Shown: piece after piece, positions 1-7,800 of the stretch
Layout: every line of letters starts with the position of its first letter
Position numbering within the stretch: position 1 is the stretch's first letter
From: Apostichopus japonicus
Lineage: Eukaryota > Echinodermata > Holothuroidea > Aspidochirotida > Stichopodidae
DNA length: 64,000 nt
Direction: 5' to 3'
Assembly: GCF_037975245.1 (NCBI RefSeq)
Contig: NC_092570.1
Span: 10,007,501-10,071,500 of the forward strand
The notes under the pieces: model-generated
The model's database searches: none
What the model was told of the DNA's origin: nothing
Seen by the model: the letters and a program-made list of their open reading frames with translations, nothing else
Position numbers and translations under genes: made by a program

Positions 1-109
1 GCGTGAATAGCAAATGTTGGTCGTGTCTACTTAGAGAACATGCACTGAAACCGTGTACTTTTGTGTTACCATGGTTTTCTGTTTGATTAATACACGGCCA
101 AAACAACCG
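1..109 (+). repeat. 5' LTR remnant (3' part)
   Basis: Positions about 14-109 match 5170-5271 with scattered differences, including the shared words ATGTTGGTC, GTCTACTTAGAGAACATGCA and ACCATGGTTTTC. Similarity stops near 109/5271, where integrase-like coding begins on the left copy and unrelated sequence on the right. I read it as the end of the 5' LTR fused by deletion to the pol region. The rest of this LTR would lie outside the window. Confidence 0.7.
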
Positions 110-110
110 T

Positions 111-604
111 TTGCGGAAAAAGAGTCTTTCAGCGGTGGGATCGAGACACGCACAAAGAATTTAAAGCAAGAGTGTGTGCTGCGTCTACTTAAGACCAAGG
201 TTGTGGACGACCCTGGCGTTGATAGAGAAGGGTTGTCAAAGTCCCAAGAAACTGAACAAGAGTTTGTTAAATTCTATAGGCTGGCAAACAGTGGGGATGT
301 TGAGGTGTCAAGAGGGGGCGGCGAAGTTTCTTATGAACTGTCCAATGTTATCTTATGCAGAAAGTTTAAGTCTTCCGAGGTCGAGATTGGCAAAGAATTT
401 CGTCAGTTTGTGGTTCCAAAAGCTTGCCGAAAGAGCGTGCTTACTATGGCACACGATTCACCTTTTTCAGGGCACCTAGGCACAAAGAAGACTGCTGATA
501 GGGTGACAAGCAATTTTATTGGCCTGGAATTCAGCGCACTGTCAGATTGTTTGTGCCTCCTGCGATATTTGCCAGACAACGGCATCGAAAGGTTCGGTGA
601 CTAG
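111..604 (+). pseudogene. Integrase N-terminal region with HHCC zinc-finger remnant
   Basis: An open frame of about 160 codons ends in the typical Gypsy integrase zinc-finger approach (HDSPFSGHLGTKKTADRV), giving the two His of the H2C2 finger. The frame is then lost. The Cys pair (SCDIC) is still visible around 555-575 but in another frame, consistent with a one-base deletion near 550. The upstream 100 residues are an acidic/basic linker without a recognised domain. Non-functional. Confidence 0.75.
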
Positions 605-620
605 AGTTCCTCTTGGGTAA

Positions 621-1090
621 ATGCCCCTCAACGATACCCCCTTTCGGAGAGTTGCTATTGACCTAGTTGGACCCCTTTTGCCAGTATCTGATCGTCGGAA
701 TAGGTACATTTTGACAATAGTAGACTACACCACCAGATTTCCTGAAGCAGTGGTGCTTCCAATTATTGGAACACAAAGGGTAGCTGTAGCACTGTTAGAA
801 ATATTTAGTAGAGTGGGTTTTCCAAAGGAAATCCTCACAGATATGGGCAGTCAGTTCACCTCGGGCCTAATGCTCGAAATGAGTAGATTGCTACAGATCA
901 AACAATTCATGTCGACCCCCTACCATCCCATCTGCAATGGACTAGTAGAGAAGTTTAACAGTAAGCTAAAATGTATGTTAAAGAGAATGTGCGCGGAAAG
1001 GCCACACAACTGAGACAGGTTTTTGGCCGCTATACTATTTGCATACAGGGAGTTCCCCTATGAGTCACTTGGGTTCTCACCGTTTGAACT
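621..1090 (+). pseudogene. Integrase catalytic core (DDE), degraded
   Basis: The 130-codon frame contains the three core regions of a retroviral-type integrase: VAIDLVGPL (first Asp), ILTDMGSQF (second Asp) and NGLVEKFN (Glu), with the expected intervening strand VDYTTRFPEA and the TPYHP motif. A stop follows at about 1011. Similarity then continues in a shifted frame (LFAYREFPYES, SPFELL) to about 1090, after which stops accumulate. The fold would have joined cDNA to host DNA; this copy cannot. Confidence 0.88.
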
Positions 1091-1289
1091 ACTAAAAACC
1101 GTGCGCAGGCGGTAGGTATTCTAAAAGAATTATGGACAGGAGAAGTGGAAGAGGAAGAGATTAACAGCACATATCAGTACGTAGTCGATTTGCAAAATCG
1201 TATTAGAGGAAACGTGTAAGCTACTGTAGCACAGCAAGAGTTAAAGGCATTGAAGGCTCGCCCCAAACAGCTAGCTGTGCTCAGAAAAA

Positions 1290-1601
1290 GTTAACTTTCC
1301 GTTGCTTGCAATTGACGTTTTCTTCTTGTCGCTACAAAATGCAGACAGTAATGAAACGTGATACCTTGTTATCTTTTATCTAAACCTGAGATGTCCATCG
1401 CTGCTATATACACTGTGTTGTGGGTATTGACCGTAGCTGTATGTATTGATTGTACACTAGTGTCTAATTACCGATGGTAGCAAGCTGTGTGTGTATTTTC
1501 TTGGATCGATGGTGGTGTCTAACACTTCTGTTACACCTCATTCGAAACTAGATCAGATTACCGGCATGAGACGTTTCTTTGTGCGTGAGTCTTCACACCC
1601 T
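1290..1601 (+). other. Non-homologous interruption in integrase
   Basis: Between the end of the recognisable linker (about 1285) and the return of integrase-like sequence (about 1602, RYKQYYDA) lies some 310 bases with no pol similarity and no long frame. It could be a small insertion or badly decayed sequence. I saw no convincing terminal inverted repeats or target-site duplication. Confidence 0.3.
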
Positions 1602-1980
1602 TTAAGCAAGTCCTCAAATAGGTATAAGCAGTACTATGACGCATGAACAAGAGACCGTACATTTAAAGTTGATGATAAAGTGCTAATTTTGTTGCCCACA
1701 GACCACAACAAGCTCACCATGCAATGGAAGGGGCCTTTTCTTGTGTCCACCGGGGTCGGTAAAAGCGACTATAGAGTAGATGTGGACAGGAAGGTGAAAA
1801 CATTCCACGCTATTGAAAAAGTGCTTGGAAAGACAAGAGTGCGCATGCGTGGAGGTAGCGTCGGTTGGTATCATCTTAGAACGAGCAGGTTCATGTATGA
1901 CTGTTGAGGAAGACGATGAGTTTGCAGGGGTCAAACAGGTTGCAAACTGTCATGCCTTCCACAGAGCGCAAGGAAACATT
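1602..1980 (+). pseudogene. Integrase C-terminal (GPY/F-like) region
   Basis: The reading RYKQYYDA, then VDDKVLILLPTDHNKLTMQW, KGPF and DYRVDVD..VKTFHA is the typical C-terminal module of Gypsy integrases, including the WKGPF core of the GPY/F domain. One in-frame stop lies near 1642. The following acidic stretch (EEDDEF) continues toward the RT start without LTR sequence. That continuity is the basis for the integrase-before-RT reading of the element. Confidence 0.8.
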
Positions 1981-2029
1981 CCATAATTCGCAGGTCAATT
2001 CGGAATTGAGTGATAATCAAAGAAGGATA

Positions 2030-3206
2030 TGCTAGAGTTGTTGTCGCGATTTCAGGATGTCTTGACGGATAAGCCAGTCATCACCAATCTCATTGAGTAA
2101 AGTTTGCCGCTAGCAACCGAACAAGTTATAGTCTTGATCCAAACCGTATCCTTTACCATTTAGTGCAGAGTCTACAGTAAAAGCAGAGATAAACTAACTG
2201 TTAAGGTTGCTGGCGCGTAGCCGGGGGGAGGGAGCATATTTTTTGTATTTTTTTATGATATCGCTAGTAATTTCAAAATAAAAAATACTTAGATGCAACT
2301 AACAAGGCCTGGGAAGTGCCATTTCCGGCGATCTGGGAGGCATTTTCGGCCAAAATTTTCTTGTACGCTTCGCGCCAACACATGGTGGTGCTACGCTTAG
2401 ATAGTTTGCTACAGTTGCTACAGTTATCGCTCCTCCCTTGGCAAATTCCTCACTACGCCCCTGTAAGGATGGGGGTAATTGAGCCTTCTGAGTTGGCATA
2501 CGCTTCTCCGATAGTCTTAGTGCAAACAGAAGATGGTACAAATCGGTTCTGCACAGACTTTTGCAAGCTCAATAGAATTGCGTTGTTTGATCCCAAACCA
2601 ATTCCAAGTACAGAGGATTTGATGACAAAGCTTGCAGAGGGAAGGGTCTTCCCAAAGATTGATCTGAAGAAAGGGTATTAGCAGATTCTGATCGCTATAC
2701 AACGGCCTTTACAACGCACGGTGGTGGATTATATCACTTTAAGGTCATGCCTTTCGGCGTGGTCAATGCGTCTGCTAATGCTATTGCGCGACTTGTTAAA
2801 TGTTGTCAATATCGATGACGTGCTTATTTATACACACGATTGGACAAGTCATATCGAGGTAGTGCATAGAGTATTGCAGAGACTTAGAGATGCAGGTCTC
2901 ACGGCTAGACTAACCAAATGTTTCTCAGTAGAGTTCTTAGGTCACATGGTTGGCCAGGGCATGCTAAGACCGCAGCCGGATAAAGTAGCAAAAGTGATCC
3001 ATGCAGCTCGGCCAAAAACAAAGAAAGAGGTGAGGTCCTTCATGGGGCTTGTATTAATACCCAGTCTAGCTGTGATAGCCTCACCGCTGACAGATTTGAC
3101 CAGGGGACCGAAGTCAGCTAGGGTTGAGTGGGGTGAACCTCAGGAGAATGCGTTTGCGACATTAAAGAAGAGGTTGGCATCGGCTCCAATACTCAGACTA
3201 CTGTAA
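2030..3206 (+). pseudogene. Gypsy reverse transcriptase, interrupted by a MITE
   Basis: The N-terminal RT lead-in (RFQDVLTDKP, TNLIE) is at about 2045-2098. A 254-base MITE then interrupts. RT resumes at 2467 with MGVIEPSELAYASPIVLVQ, RFCTDF, LNRI and KIDLKKGY, followed by a stop at 2681. The catalytic segment is NIDDVLIYTHDW: both active-site Asp are present, but the Tyr that normally precedes IDD is missing and the stretch before it is shortened. The thumb/connection (VEFLGHMV, KEVRSFMGL) runs to 3206. Confidence 0.9.
2210..2463 (+). mobile_element. hAT-like MITE inserted in RT (copy A)
   Basis: The ends are CTGGCGCGTAGCC at the left and CACTACGCCCCTG at the right, which are imperfect inverted repeats of the CAGGCGCGTAGCC kind. 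They are flanked by TAAGGTTG (2202-2209) and TAAGGATG (2464-2471), an 8-bp target-site duplication with one mismatch. Joining the flanks gives uninterrupted RT sequence (LLRMGV), so the site was occupied after the Gypsy element inserted. A related copy lies in opposite orientation at 37186-37495. There is no coding capacity. Confidence 0.82.
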
Positions 3207-3587
3207 CTTAGTAAGCCCTTCATTCTGCATATGGATTCCAGTGGCGTCAGCATTGCTGCTGTATTGATGCAGGAAGAGGCTGGGATAAAGCACCCTGTAT
3301 ACTACGCTAGTGGCAAACTACAGCCTAGGGAGAGGTTGCATACTCCACCATAGAGGTGTGTCTTGTACTGGTATAAGCAGGAGAGAAATTTCAGGTGTAC
3401 CTATTTGGAGCTTAATTTATTCTTGAAACCAACTACTACCCATTAGTGTATTTTACAAAGACAAAAGTCAAGAACAGTAGAGTCATGAGATGGGCACTCT
3501 GCTTACAACCGATTAACTTTCTAGTTGAAGCAATTAAGGGAACCATGAAATATGGCGCTGATATTTTGAGGTGTACTTCATAATTTC
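3207..3587 (+). pseudogene. Gypsy RNase H region, degraded
   Basis: LHMDSSGVSIAAVLMQEE, then HPVYYASGKLQPRERL, contains the first RNase H Asp and the typical SRKL-like strand. Stops and frameshifts appear at about 3350 and 3405. The end is still recognisable (KSRVMRWALCLQ-like and GADIL) near 3560-3570. RNase H would remove the RNA template strand; this copy is inactive. Confidence 0.8.
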
Positions 3588-3639
3588 AACTGGATGTTGA
3601 AGATTTCTCGGTGTTTAAGTTTCGTCAACTTCCATTTAA

Positions 3640-4254
3640 AGCAGCATTTTGCGTTTGGTCGCCGTTTTCTAATTTTTTGACATGTCTATCAAGTTTTTTA
3701 CATATATCAATCACAAAACAGCAAACTAAGATATTAGCCAAGTTTTTCCCTGCCAACAACGTTAATTGGCGAGTAATTAAGGATATTTGCAGTTAATGAG
3801 AAAAGTGTCCACGACAAAGTCCACACTTAAAATTAACCGCATACAGTTCCCCCAAACCCACTAGTTTGAATTCAACCAATCAGAGATGCAGGTTAAGTTA
3901 TGAGCCGTTGCTAAAAATAGATTCAAGACTTAGCGTTGGTACAACCAGGGAGTTGTTATGGAACTCCCTGGTACAACTGCCATATAGACTGTACACAAAT
4001 CAAGCATGGTGTTATATTACGTATTGGTCAATGACGTTCGTAGTGTTTAAATATTCATATTATGGGCGAGGTTTATTGGGATCCCAACGGAAAATATCTT
4101 GGAGAAAAACAAAGTTGAAAGTTGCAAAATTTTCGACTTTTATGCCACCATTTGAAGGAAGATTTAAATAGATAAGCTGGTTATGTATGTCGTTATGGCA
4201 TAGTGGAGTCAGTGAGGTTGAGAAAAATCATAGAAAAGGACGCAAAATGCTGCT
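3640..4254 (+). mobile_element. MITE with TTAA target duplication
   Basis: Perfect 15-bp terminal inverted repeats, AGCAGCATTTTGCGT at 3640-3654 and its complement at 4240-4254, are each flanked directly by TTAA (3636-3639 and 4255-4258). The element is 615 bases with no plausible coding region. TTAA targeting is typical of piggyBac-type and some T2-like MITEs, so the superfamily is uncertain. Inside lies a hairpin with 11-bp arms (3944-3954 with 3962-3972, ACCAGGGAGTT). It sits between the Gypsy RNase H and the 3' LTR. Confidence 0.85.
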
Positions 4255-4324
4255 TTAAAAGATCATCAACCTGTCTGTATTCTGTGTGTAGTTGTCCCTT
4301 CTGTTACTGTAACTTGTCATTCAG

Positions 4325-4362
4325 CGTCTGAAGAAGATCCTGCTAGGATCGAAACGTCAGGC
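4325..4362 (+). other. Hammerhead-like motif, possible retroelement remnant
   Basis: CTGAAGA, then a GATCC/GGATC stem with a TGCTA loop, then GAAAC resembles the CUGANGA...GAAA core of hammerhead ribozymes found in some Penelope-like elements. One extra A separates the core from the stem and I cannot find the partner strands for stem III. It is therefore a motif resemblance only. Similar stem motifs also occur in other retroelement tails. Confidence 0.25.
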
Positions 4363-4387
4363 CATCTTACTTTTACACATTCTTCAT

Positions 4388-4399
4388 AAAGAAGGGGGA
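4388..4399 (+). other. Polypurine tract before 3' LTR
   Basis: The purine run AAAGAAGGGGGA directly precedes TGTGTCACAC, the proposed first bases of the 3' LTR. In LTR retrotransposons this tract primes plus-strand DNA synthesis. Its position fixes the left LTR boundary at 4400. Confidence 0.65.
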
Positions 4400-5271
4400 T
4401 GTGTCACACATCATGTAATTTCTATTCACAAGTAACCTTCTGTCACCTGACACGAGTGGAAGTTTCTTGTTTATTAAGTGTTCTGTTCTGACCGAGCACC
4501 GTAATTTGAGTATGTATTAAACTTGCATGTGTACTTTCATTCCAATGATAACTAGAGAGGTATTAAATCCTTTATCCTATGGTCAGACCGAGTACGAGGT
4601 CAGTATAAAAGAAACGGGTACACTTTGGGCAGGTTTCTTCGCTTAAAGCTTCGTTCAAGGAGAAACGACGGACCTCAAAAGTTTAACACGTGATTTTGTG
4701 TTCCTGCGAAAGTCTGATTACTGTGTTTCAGCAGTTACATCTGGTTACTGTGTGTTCCCACAAGACAGGGCTACTGTGTGTTCCACTAATGGAGGTTACG
4801 GTGTATTTCCATTTCAGAGGGAGTAAGAGAGCTTGAGAACCAACCGCTGCTCAAAACTGGGTTTCTCCAGTCAATTATCCCGTAAGTTATGCATATTGAA
4901 ATACTATCGGCGTGGGGTTTATGGTCATTTGTACGTTTAATTACTATATATGTATTCACGGAGCGAACAGTTATTGTCTATTCTTATCATACTCATACCC
5001 TAATTAGTAAAGCTTGGATATATGGCGTTATTGCAAATGTCCAGTTTCACTACTAACGTGAATGTAATGTAAAATTGTGTTTATTGTAATTATGCCTTTA
5101 ATTGTAATTATTTATCTCTTAATTGATTAAGCAATCGTTTGTTACAGGTCTCACATTATTTGCATGGCATGGCAGATGTTGGTCATGTCTACTTAGAGAA
5201 CATGCACCGAAACCGCATACTTTTTTGCTACCATGGTTTTCGGTTTGGTTAATACATGGCCCAAATAACCG
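4400..5271 (+). repeat. 3' LTR of the Gypsy element
   Basis: It starts with TGTGTCACAC after the polypurine tract. The last 100 bases match the left edge of the window (14-109), which defines them as LTR sequence. The right end is uncertain: similarity stops at 5271, but the LTR could extend to about 5305. A TATA-like box lies at 4604-4610. The length of about 870-900 bases is within the range for Gypsy LTRs. Confidence 0.7.
4604..4610 (+). promoter_or_regulatory. TATA box within LTR
   Basis: TATAAAA lies about 205 bases into the LTR, where the U3 promoter of an LTR element is expected. There is no evidence of activity. Confidence 0.45.
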
Positions 5272-5366
5272 CAGTTCGTCCCTCATCATTACTGTCTTCT
5301 ATTAAAGTCCCAGTCACATCTCTCCGGATTGAAATAACGGGGAGGGAACGAAGACAAAAAATGGCA

Positions 5367-5728
5367 CTCCGTTGATGAACGTTAGTATCCGTTTAGTCTG
5401 CGGTTCTCCTCCGTCCGTCTACGTTTCATTAACGGTGAGGTCCGGTTTGTCCGGCGTCGATTTTGAACATGCACAAAACTTGGAACGGACATCCACCGAA
5501 AAATGTCTCCGTTATTCATTCGTTACTAATCCGTTAAGCTTCCGTTTTATCAGTTTCTCATGCGTTTTGTTCGTTCTCTATGCGTTTGGCATACTGTATT
5601 TCTCCGTTCGTCTCTGGTTATTGCTATTGCTCACCGGATCATTAACGGACAAAGAACGGATGAAACGTAGAAGTACAGTACCAATACCGTATATTCGACG
5701 GACGCTAACGTAGAAATAACGGAAGTGT
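5367..5728. repeat. Degenerate foldback repeat rich in CCGTT/AACGG
   Basis: The left arm (CACTCCGTT, ACGTTAG, TCCGT, CTACGTTTCAT in order from 5367) aligns with the reverse complement of the right arm ending at 5728 (CACTTCCGTT, ACGTTAG, TCCGT, CTACGTTTCAT). The arms are about 70-90 bases with indels. The core between them is also studded with CCGTT or AACGG words. The 113-codon and 99-codon frames across it follow from composition and palindromy and resemble no protein I know. Confidence 0.55.
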
Positions 5729-5864
5729 AAAGGAATAGAACTGACAATGAACAGATAGGTAACGTACATTACACGGAAGAAACGGAAGAACTCAGGCCAG
5801 AAAAGTATAACAGACGGACATAGAACAGAGATGCAGCGTACTTCCACCTTGTCCACTCCAAGCC

Positions 5865-6180
5865 TTCCACGCCTCATTCTGCTCCTATAACCTCTACCGT
5901 CAACACCTACATCATGGACCCTTCAGAAAGATTAAGCTTCACACCACAGTGTCAGTTTTACAAGCACAGATGCTTATCATTGAAGCCAACATGAAGAACT
6001 ATGAACAAGTCATGAAGAGAAGGAAGAGACGTGCTGATGTGACTGGGCCTTTACCTGTGACATAAACACTGTGATGTCAAAGAGCTGTACATTATATGTT
6101 CTGTAGCCTGCCGGGAAAGTTTCATGCCGGTAATTTCATGAGAATAAAGTTCTGTACCAAAGTAAATTTTGAGAAACGAA
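5865..6180 (+). other. Possible 3' fragment of a transposon or retrocopy
   Basis: A short frame (about 5930-6064) ends in a basic, helical-looking segment (MLIIEANMKNYEQVMKRRKR) and a stop at 6062. An AATAAA signal follows at about 6144. The composition resembles the C-terminal helix of Myb/MADF-like transposon proteins, but this is a guess from style and not a family match. No splice sites or upstream exons could be linked. Confidence 0.2.
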
Positions 6181-6258
6181 GTTGACAGTCCTTTATACCT
6201 AGTTAACGGCTAATTTCCAGTGCCTCGCCAACATTAACATACATAATAATAAGAAGGT

Positions 6259-6430
6259 ACTGTCATTGTTGGCTTTGTAAAGTATAAACCAACATAGAAA
6301 GTTTGCGGTTAAAAACTGTAACGATATAGAAGCTTGTTTACTTGTATGAAACCAGTGTCACAATACAAACAAGTTGCTGCTATGGATTTGTTCAAGTCAT
6401 TGCTGGCTTTGTTAAAGTCTCAATGTGTGT
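6259..6430 (+). repeat. Direct repeat unit, copy 1
   Basis: TACTGTCATTG..GGCTTTG, TATAAACCAACATAGAAAGT, then GTGTCACAATA(C)AAACAAGTTGCTGCTATGGAT is repeated at 7547-7800. A partial second unit begins at about 6396. The period is roughly 140-170 bases. The two clusters are separated by 1.1 kb containing a hAT-like MITE. Confidence 0.6.
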
Positions 6431-6760
6431 TTGCCAACATTTAATTTCGACCTTCCAGCTTACTGCCCTTATAAAAGCTCAGTGAAAAAAACACCCTTCC
6501 AGCAATTTTCATATTAATAATCATTTTTTTTTATTGAGTTAATATCTGTCGTTAAACACTTCGAGCTGAATAAAATTCGCCAGATTTTTTAACGAGTCCG
6601 TAGATTCTACAAACTTCACTAAAAATTTGCAAGCCCCGCCCAACAGATCATGCGCCAATCAAATCTCTATGTTCTGTTCACGACCATTAGGCTTATGAGT
6701 GGATGAATCAAATATATAGGTTACATTTTGTTTATTGAACACTCTGATATGGGCGGTCGC

Positions 6761-7337
6761 CAGGCCTCGACAAATTTTTTTTAAACTACTCGCCAACTGG
6801 CGACCAAGTCTAAAATTCTACTCGCCAAAACGTTAAATTTACTCGCCATTTTTTCTCGCAAAGTGTTTGTGTGATATAAGCCTAGGTAGTATGCCCTAAC
6901 TTAGGATATCGCGGTTTAGTGTTACTGTTAGTTGTTTACAGCAAAAACGATCTATTTAAATTGTGCTTCGTCAAAAGTGTTTAAAACATGATATTCATGC
7001 GTTACCCGTTTGAGTTACGCATTTATTTAAGCTTGTAGTTTTCCAGTTTGGTTACACCTATCATGCATCACTTCGTCGATTAGTATCAAATTAGTTTCGA
7101 GCTGGTGAACAGAGCTGTTCCTTAGGACCTACTTGTAACAGTGCACTCGATAATTCTACTGTGATGTGTAACATTAGGCAATAGGCCTTTGTTGATTGGC
7201 TCACAAGTTAATAGTAAGCCTATCGTATAAAGGCAGGGAGCGAATGAGCCACTTGCCAAAATGTCGAGCGTAATGCATTTTTTGCTCGCCAGTCGCAAAT
7301 TCTAGTCGCCGTTGGCGACAATATTTGTCGAGGCATG
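6761..7337. mobile_element. hAT-like MITE with perfect 8-bp TSD
   Basis: The left end is CAGGCCTCGACAAAT and the right end, as reverse complement, is CATGCCTCGACAAAT: 14 of 15 bases agree. The element is flanked by identical GCGGTCGC at 6753-6760 and 7338-7345. An 8-bp duplication and CA-G terminal bases are the hAT signature. Just inside each end, CTCGCCA/TGGCGA words extend the inverted similarity (6795-6850 versus 7285-7320). The length is 577 bases with no transposase. Confidence 0.9.
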
Positions 7338-7546
7338 GCGGTCGCAGTGATTTTACGGTAAATCGTCCGCAACAGAAAATAAATTTCTTTCTATCGATTG
7401 CGACAGCTTATCTCCATTAAACCCACCTGGTCAGAGTTCATTTAGAATAAAAAACATTGAATTTGCTTCGGAAGTTTGCTTTCCGAAATTCATCAGCAAA
7501 CTTGTATGGAGACTTTAAGCATAACCATGACATTTATAGTAACAAC

Positions 7547-7800
7547 AAGGTGCCTAATTGCTGGCTTTGTTAAGTATAAACCAACATAGAAAGTGAAAAC
7601 CGCAAATAGACTTCTGTTTGGTTATAGACTGTAACAATTTGGAAGCTTGTTTACTCGTATGACACCACACTGTGACCACAGTGTCACAATATAAACAAGT
7701 TGCTGCTATGGATCTGTACTGTCATTGCTGGCTTTGTTAAGTATATACCACCACAGAAAGTGAAAACCTAAAATAGATATCTATGTGGTTTCTACAGACA
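7547..7800 (+). repeat. Direct repeat unit, copies 2-3
   Basis: It matches 6259-6430: CTGGCTTTGTTAAGTATAAA at 7561 and again, slightly diverged, at about 7729. CAAGTTGCTGCTATGGAT lies between them. This is a local tandem duplication with a period of about 168 bases. Confidence 0.6.

Larger units (their letters stand above)
1..5271 (+). mobile_element. Decayed Ty3/Gypsy LTR retrotransposon, integrase before RT
   Basis: The order along the plus strand is LTR remnant, integrase zinc-finger/core/C-terminal pieces, reverse transcriptase, RNase H, polypurine tract and 3' LTR. Gag, protease and primer-binding site are not seen between the 5' LTR remnant and integrase, so the copy is internally deleted or rearranged. 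Many stops and frameshifts show that it is dead. The integrase C-terminal part runs into the RT N-terminal part with only about 120 bases between them and no LTR. This is the Gmr1-like pol order known in deuterostomes, not the usual RT-RH-INT order of Gypsy elements. Two smaller elements are nested inside (2210-2463 and 3640-4254). Confidence 0.85.

Noticed and set aside
5372-5877. Overlapping 113- and 99-codon frames on opposite strands
   Set aside because: Explained by the inverted CCGTT-rich foldback repeat.
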